Below are positions 20,069 through 24,452 of a DNA stretch of 24,452 nucleotides, piece by piece. The notes below the pieces were generated by a model. That model did not search any database and was not told where the DNA came from. It was given only the letters and a program-made list of their open reading frames with translations. Source of the DNA: Rubrobacteraceae bacterium. Lineage in GTDB: Bacteria > Actinomycetota > Rubrobacteria > Rubrobacterales > Rubrobacteraceae. Within the stretch, counting starts at the first letter, position 1. Each line of letters opens with the position of its first letter. Both the position numbers and the translations under genes were made by a program. The DNA is taken from the NCBI GenBank assembly GCA_021156345.1, contig JAJNDJ010000001.1:1-24452 (forward strand), given 5' to 3'.

Positions 20069-21330
20069 TGGCCGACCCGAACGTAAGGCGGAAAGATCTT
20101 CCTGGGGATCTCAGGGTCTTCTCCGAGCCCCTCGCCGAAGCCACGAGCGTCTCTCTGGGGCTCTGGATCCGGGCCGGCTCCCGCGACGAGATGGACGAGG
20201 TCGCAGGCATCACCCACCTGATGGAACACATGCTCTTCAAGGGGACTCCCGACATGGATGCCCTGGGCATCGCCCAGGCCTTCGAGGGCATCGGGGCCCA
20301 GGAGAACGCGGCGACCGGCGAGGAGTACACCGTGCTCTACGCCCGCTTTCTGCCCGAGCATCTGGGGCGGGCCCTGGACATCATGAGCGACATGGTCCTT
20401 AGGCCGACGCTCGCCGATCTCGAACGCGAGCGCGAGGTGATCGTCGAAGAGATCAAGATGTACGAGGACAGGCCCGACCAGCTCGCCGACGAGTACCTGT
20501 CGTCTTTGATCTTCCACGAAGATCCCCTCGGCCGCCCGATTATCGGGTCGGCCGAGACGGTCCGCGGTGTTGACCACGATACCCTCAAGGACTTCCACAG
20601 CCACACTTACACGGCTCCCAACATCTTCGTCGTCGCCGCGGGCAAGCTCGATCCCGACGACGTCGAACGGAAGGTCGAAGAGAGGCTTTCCGGCCTTCCA
20701 GGGGGAGAGCCTTTCGTGCGGGAGGCGAGGCCGACGCCGCCGGAGAGCCGCCTTTTCTTCAGGTTCAAGGAGACGGAGCAATACCACGTCTCCATGGGCT
20801 CCCTGGGCATTCCTGCGAAGAGCGAAGACCGTTATGCGATGGCCGCATTGAATAACGTCCTTGGCGGCGGCATGAGCAGCCGCCTCTTTCAGGAGGTGCG
20901 CGAAAAGCGTGGTCTGGCATACGCCGTGTACTCCTACCACCAAGGATACTCGGACGCAGGCGCGATCAAGACCTACGTGGGCTCCACTACGGGCAACGTG
21001 GAGGAGGCGGTCAGGGTGATCGTCGAGCAACTCGGGAGGATCATGGATGAGGAGGTCGAGGAAGAGGAACTGGCGCGCACCAAGGAGCAGCTCAAGAGCT
21101 CGACCCTCCTTGCCCTGGAGAGCACCTCTGCGAGGATGAATCGCATCGGCCGCAGCGTCATAACGGGCGCGGAGCTCCTGACGCCAGAACAGATCTCCGC
21201 CCGGATCGAGGCCGTTTCCCCGCAGGACATAGCACGCCTTGCGAAACAGCACCTGAGAACAGACCAGATGTACCTCTCCGCCGTCGGGCCGAAGGAGCTC
21301 GACTTGGGAAGGTACTTGAACGGAAGCTAG
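20068..21330 (+). CDS. M16 family zinc peptidase (processing-peptidase-like)
   Basis: A 420-residue insulinase/mitochondrial-processing-peptidase family protein. The inverted zinc motif HLMEH lies near residues 51-55 within AGITHLMEHMLFKGT. The third ligand Glu comes about 75 residues later in EREVIVEEIKMYEDRPDQ. The second, inactive-fold half carries the usual GGGMSSRLFQEVREKRGLAY and a YEG-like YSYHQGYSDAG region. The GTG at 20068 shares its G with the pnp TAG, with GGAGG at 20059-20063, so translation is coupled. Location downstream of pnp is common in Gram-positives. The substrate is unknown; no signal peptide is seen, so it is presumably cytosolic. Confidence 0.93.
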   Translation: MADPNVRRKDLPGDLRVFSEPLAEATSVSLGLWIRAGSRDEMDEVAGITHLMEHMLFKGTPDMDALGIAQAFEGIGAQENAATGEEYTVLYARFLPEHLGRALDIMSDMVLRPTLADLEREREVIVEEIKMYEDRPDQLADEYLSSLIFHEDPLGRPIIGSAETVRGVDHDTLKDFHSHTYTAPNIFVVAAGKLDPDDVERKVEERLSGLPGGEPFVREARPTPPESRLFFRFKETEQYHVSMGSLGIPAKSEDRYAMAALNNVLGGGMSSRLFQEVREKRGLAYAVYSYHQGYSDAGAIKTYVGSTTGNVEEAVRVIVEQLGRIMDEEVEEEELARTKEQLKSSTLLALESTSARMNRIGRSVITGAELLTPEQISARIEAVSPQDIARLAKQHLRTDQMYLSAVGPKELDLGRYLNGS

Positions 21331-21432
21331 TCAGCATGTCAGCACTTCAGCAAGTCGTCTTTCTCGCACACGAGCCCCGGCAGGGCCCGAAGGACGTAGC
21401 TAATTGACAAGCTTCCCGACCGAAGGGAGGAA

Positions 21433-23097
21433 ATGCAGTTAGACAAAGAGACCTTGCAGGTCGTTCCCCTCGGGGGGTTGGGTGAGATAGGCAAGAACAT
21501 GACGGCCGTGCGCCAGGCGAGCGGGATGATCCTGGTCGACGCCGGCATGTCGTTCCCTGACGAGGAGATGCCGGGGATAGATCTTGTGCTCCCTGACTTC
21601 ACCTACGTGCGGGAACACGCGCACGAGTTGAAGGGGATAGTGCTCACGCACGGCCACGAAGACCATGTGGGCGCGCTGCCTTACCTCTTGCGCGAGTTCA
21701 ACGTACCTGTCTACGCCACCAAGCTCACCCTCGGGCTCGTGCGCAGCAAGCTGCAGGAGTTCGGGATCAAGAGGGGAGATCTGCGCGAGGTCAAGGCCGG
21801 CGATCGGCAGAACCTTGGTGGCTTCGGGCTGGAGTTCATAGAGGTAAACCACTCCATACCCGGCGCCGTCGCGATAGCCATCAGTACCAGGGCAGGCGTG
21901 ATCCTGTTCTCAGGCGACTACAAGATCGACCTTACCCCGATAGAGGGCTCGCCGATGGACCTTGGGCGCCTTGCCGAGCTTGGCAAGGAAGGAGTGCTCG
22001 CTTACTTCGGCGACTCGACGAACTCCGAGCGGCCCGGCTACGTGCCCTCGGAGAGAATCGTCGGGGATACGCTGAACGAGGTTTTCGAGAGGTCCAAGGG
22101 CCGCATCATCGTGGCCTCCTTCGCCTCACACATCCACCGCGTCAGCCAGGTTGTCGAGGCGGCCAAGAAGCACGACAGGCTCGTCGGGGTATCGGGCCGC
22201 TCCATGGTCCGTAACGTACAGATCGCCCGCGAGCTCGGCTACCTCGACCTGCCGCAGGAGATGATGGTCGACCAGCGGGACGTCAACCAGATCCCCGACT
22301 CCGACATCGTGGTCCTTACGACAGGCTCGCAGGGGGAGCCCCTGGCGGCCCTGAGCCGGATCGCAAACGGGACCCACCGCACGATCGAGGTCGGACCCGA
22401 AGACACGGTCGTAATAGCCGCGCACCCAATCCCGGGTAACGAGCGGGGCGTCTCTCGCACGATCAACAACCTGATGAAGCGCGGCGCCCATGTGTTCTAC
22501 AGCCCCCTCATGCCGGTTCACGTCTCGGGACACGCCGCCCAGGAGGAGCAGAAGATAGTGCTCTCGCTACTCAAGCCGCGCTATCTCGTTCCCGTACACG
22601 GCGAGTTCAGGCATCTTCGCCACCACGCGAACACCGCGATCAGCCTCGGCATCCCCGAGGACAATATCTTCATCCTGGAGAACGGCGACTGCCTGGAGTT
22701 CATAGACGGTGAGGCCCGCCGCACCGATAACGTTGCAGCAGGCATGTTCCTCGTCGACGCGGGCGCGATCGCCGAGAGCTCCTCGGGCGTGATGCGCGAG
22801 CGCCAGCGGCTCTCCGAAGACGGCATGTTTATCGTGGTGGCCCGCATAAACGCCCAGAACGGCCAGCTTCTCGGACCCCCCGATGTCATCTCCCGCGGCT
22901 TCGTCAGCCCGCAGAGTGCCAACGGCCTCGTCGACCAGTCCATCGAGGTGGTCAGCCAGACGCTGGAACAGACCGCGAGCCACCGCGTCACAGACTGGGG
23001 CGAGCTGAAGAACGCTATTCGTAAAGACCTCTCCAGCTTCCTCTCCGAGCGCACGGGTAAACGCCCGATCATCCTGCCGCTAATAGTTGAGGTTTAG
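21433..23097 (+). CDS. rnj: Ribonuclease J
   Basis: RNase J is a metallo-beta-lactamase/beta-CASP nuclease with 5'-3' exonuclease and endonuclease activity, central to RNA decay and rRNA maturation in bacteria lacking RNase E dominance. The 554-residue product has VVPLGGLGEIGKNM at the start and the zinc motif HGHEDHVGALPYL. It also has FSGDYKIDLTPI, GDSTNSERPGYVPSE, the beta-CASP segment ASFASHIHRV, VSGHAAQEEQ and LVPVHGEFRHLRHH. A C-terminal domain ends LPLIVEV. The ATG at 21433 follows AAGGGAGG (21423-21430) closely. The 102-bp gap before it holds three TCAGCA copies at 8-bp spacing (21331-21352) and an isolated TTGACA. Confidence 0.97.
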   Translation: MQLDKETLQVVPLGGLGEIGKNMTAVRQASGMILVDAGMSFPDEEMPGIDLVLPDFTYVREHAHELKGIVLTHGHEDHVGALPYLLREFNVPVYATKLTLGLVRSKLQEFGIKRGDLREVKAGDRQNLGGFGLEFIEVNHSIPGAVAIAISTRAGVILFSGDYKIDLTPIEGSPMDLGRLAELGKEGVLAYFGDSTNSERPGYVPSERIVGDTLNEVFERSKGRIIVASFASHIHRVSQVVEAAKKHDRLVGVSGRSMVRNVQIARELGYLDLPQEMMVDQRDVNQIPDSDIVVLTTGSQGEPLAALSRIANGTHRTIEVGPEDTVVIAAHPIPGNERGVSRTINNLMKRGAHVFYSPLMPVHVSGHAAQEEQKIVLSLLKPRYLVPVHGEFRHLRHHANTAISLGIPEDNIFILENGDCLEFIDGEARRTDNVAAGMFLVDAGAIAESSSGVMRERQRLSEDGMFIVVARINAQNGQLLGPPDVISRGFVSPQSANGLVDQSIEVVSQTLEQTASHRVTDWGELKNAIRKDLSSFLSERTGKRPIILPLIVEV

Positions 23098-23123
23098 ATC
23101 TAACCCTGTACTACACCTTGCGG

Positions 23124-23156
23124 TTGACGGTGGGCTAGAGGCTCATGGGCTAGACT
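23124..23156 (+). promoter_or_regulatory. Possible promoter for a near-leaderless ftsK transcript
   Basis: TAGACT (23151-23156) fits TAnnnT and ends 6 nt before the ftsK GTG, as expected for a leaderless mRNA. TTGACG (23124-23129) lies upstream, but the 21-bp spacer is longer than usual. The direct repeat TGGGCTAGA (23131-23139 and 23146-23154) overlaps this region. Weak prediction. Confidence 0.25.
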
Positions 23157-23162
23157 TAAGGC

Positions 23163-24452
23163 GTGGCTACAGGCAAGCGGGCGCCAAAGAAGACAACGAA
23201 GAAGCGCTCCTCCGGCAGGGGCAAGGCGGCGCGCAAGGGTGCCTCGCCCTTGGCCCGCGTGCGCGATGGCCTTTCCGGGGCGGTGACCAGGGAGGCTGTC
23301 GGGATATTCCTACTGGCCGTTGGCCTGTTCTTCGGCGCCGCGTTCGCGAGTGGACGGGGGGCTTTCCTCGGGGATGCGGGATCCTTTGTAGCAGCCCAGC
23401 TCTTCGGGAGGGTTGGCCTCGCACTCGCCCCGCTCGCGGCGGTGGCGGGCCTGCTCCTTTTGCTCGGCCGTCTGAGAGGGGGGGCCGTCGCCGGCGCCGC
23501 TCTCTTGCTGCTGGCCGGCGCGGCCACCTTCGCTGCCACCCTGCCACCGAGACATCTGTTCTCCGCCGGGCACTATCCCCAGGCCGGGGGCATTCTAGGA
23601 AGTGGACTCTACGCAGGCGTGCAGTGGGCAGCAGGTGCCATCGGGGCTGCGCTTGCCATGGCGCTGCTCTACGCCGTCGGCCTGTCCCTGCTCACCGGCG
23701 TTAGCTTTGCCACGGTGCTGGCCGCGCTCAAGACCGTAGGCGAGAAGGTCGTGGGCCTAACCCGCGGGCTTTGGGAAAGTAGAAGGGAGAGGCCACATCA
23801 ACCCGCGAAGCCCAGCCGTAGCGACGCTGCGAAGGTTAGCGAGCCGGCTGACCTGGATGGGTGGTCCATGAACGAGGGGGTGCCCGCCGAGCTTGAAAGA
23901 GGGGAGTCGGAGAGTGCGCCAACCAGAGAGTTCGAGGTCGTCCTACCCGAGCGCGGGTCTGTACAGGGCTTCAACGAAGAGAGGCAGCTTGCACCCGGCG
24001 AGTACACTCCGCCGCCGTTCTCCATACTCAGTCTGGGGCATGGGGATCCCGAGCACGACGCCGAGGGTACGAGTCGGAGGCTCACCCTGGCGCTCTCCGA
24101 TCTCGGGGTCGAGGCCCACGTGGTGCGCGCCGTGGTCGGCCCGCGGGTTACGCGTTACGAGCTACGCCTCGGTAGCGGGGTCAAGGTCGGCAAGGTCAGG
24201 AATCTACAGCAGGATATCGCCTATGCTCTCGCGGCGACCGAGGTCAGGATACTCGCCCCGATTCCGGGCAAGAGCGCGGTCGGGGTCGAAGTGCCAAATA
24301 CCAGGCCGGCGAAGGTTACGCTCGGGGACGTGTTCCAGGCATACCCCGACGCCAACGACTGGACCCTTCCTGTAGGACTGGGCAAGGACATCTCAGGGCG
24401 GGCCGTTTTCTTCGACCTCTCCGAGATGCCGCACCTGCTCGTCGCGGGGACC
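23163..24452 (+). CDS. ftsK: DNA translocase FtsK/SpoIIIE, N-terminal part (cut by window end)
   Basis: FtsK/SpoIIIE pumps DNA through the division septum and coordinates chromosome segregation. The frame from GTG 23163 stays open for 430 codons to the window edge. It starts with a Lys/Arg-rich cytoplasmic tail (KRAPKKTTKKRSSGRGKAAR). About four hydrophobic segments follow between residues 42 and 185 (for example AVGIFLLAVGLFFGAAFA and AGAALLLLAGAATFAATL), then a variable linker. The translocase alpha domain starts near PPPFSILSLG and has VVGPRVTRYELRLGSGVKV, NLQQDIAYALAA and ILAPIPGKSAVGVEVPN. The last residues, MPHLLVAGT, are the lead-in to Walker A. The Shine-Dalgarno is poor. A longer frame from 23087 in another register is a shadow. 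Confidence 0.93.
   Translation, partial: MATGKRAPKKTTKKRSSGRGKAARKGASPLARVRDGLSGAVTREAVGIFLLAVGLFFGAAFASGRGAFLGDAGSFVAAQLFGRVGLALAPLAAVAGLLLLLGRLRGGAVAGAALLLLAGAATFAATLPPRHLFSAGHYPQAGGILGSGLYAGVQWAAGAIGAALAMALLYAVGLSLLTGVSFATVLAALKTVGEKVVGLTRGLWESRRERPHQPAKPSRSDAAKVSEPADLDGWSMNEGVPAELERGESESAPTREFEVVLPERGSVQGFNEERQLAPGEYTPPPFSILSLGHGDPEHDAEGTSRRLTLALSDLGVEAHVVRAVVGPRVTRYELRLGSGVKVGKVRNLQQDIAYALAATEVRILAPIPGKSAVGVEVPNTRPAKVTLGDVFQAYPDANDWTLPVGLGKDISGRAVFFDLSEMPHLLVAGT

Noticed and set aside
20065..21252. Long - strand open frame (395 codons) opposite the M16 peptidase
   Set aside because: Mirror of the conserved M16 coding frame with no domain of its own; typical of high-GC third-position bias.
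21331..21352. Three TCAGCA copies at 8-bp spacing as an operator or CRISPR-like array
   Set aside because: Units are only 6 bp and there are just three; they may be chance. Noted within the rnj entry rather than called.
21401..21432. TTGACA before rnj as a -35 box
   Set aside because: A -10 at 16-18 bp spacing would fall on the Shine-Dalgarno and start codon of rnj, and no TAnnnT is present there.
23087..23704. + strand frame of 205 codons at the ftsK start
   Set aside because: Gly/Arg-rich shadow in another register of the open ftsK frame, which has real membrane segments and the FtsK alpha domain.
1..24452. tRNA genes, CRISPR arrays, prophage or an intact IS element
   Set aside because: No cloverleaf, regular long repeats, integrase or transposase motifs were seen on either strand.

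Overview
The window is a high-GC bacterial housekeeping segment, coding almost throughout on the + strand. A WhiG/FliA-type sigma factor sits between dprA and rpsB, as I recall it does in Streptomyces. Other clues are a short (Thermus-like length) EF-Ts, RNase J, heavy use of AGG and ATA codons, and frequent GTG/TTG starts. Together these suggest a deep-branching actinobacterium, most likely near Rubrobacter; this is an inference, not a database result. I see no tRNA, rRNA, CRISPR array, prophage or intact insertion sequence.

Layout. (1) 1-1447: the 3' part of dprA overlapping a sigma-28-type sigma factor gene. (2) 1448-9344: a promoter and leader, then rpsB-tsf-pyrH-frr-uppS-cdsA-dxr-rseP-ispG. 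These cover ribosomal protein S2, EF-Ts, UMP kinase, ribosome recycling, and the isoprenoid, lipid-carrier, phospholipid and envelope-stress branch. (3) 9345-10518: a degraded island with a strong hairpin, a 5'-truncated GYD-domain gene on the - strand, a start-less and stop-interrupted ferritin-like gene on the + strand, a terminator, and a consensus promoter followed at once by a second intrinsic terminator. (4) 10519-17606: rimP-nusA-infB-ylxP(DUF503)-rbfA-nrnA-truB-ribF, a tightly overlapping transcription, translation and ribosome-maturation operon that lacks the usual ylxR. (5) 17607-23097: rpsO-pnp-M16 peptidase-rnj, centred on RNA decay. (6) 23163-end: the N-terminal part of ftsK/spoIIIE, cut by the window edge just before its Walker A motif.

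The gene content is ordinary and I found no undescribed multi-gene system. What stands out is local damage or innovation in conserved genes: a perfect 36-bp tandem duplication in tsf; loss of the whole 3' end of uppS exactly up to the cdsA start codon; a junction where two divergent genes both lose their 5' ends; an in-frame stop in the ferritin-like gene; and probable non-standard starts (CTG for uppS, ATA for truB). NusA carries an appended Cys/His motif, and the rimP-nusA operon has a promoter-proximal terminator that looks like an attenuator. The indels could be real or assembly errors, and read mapping would settle that.
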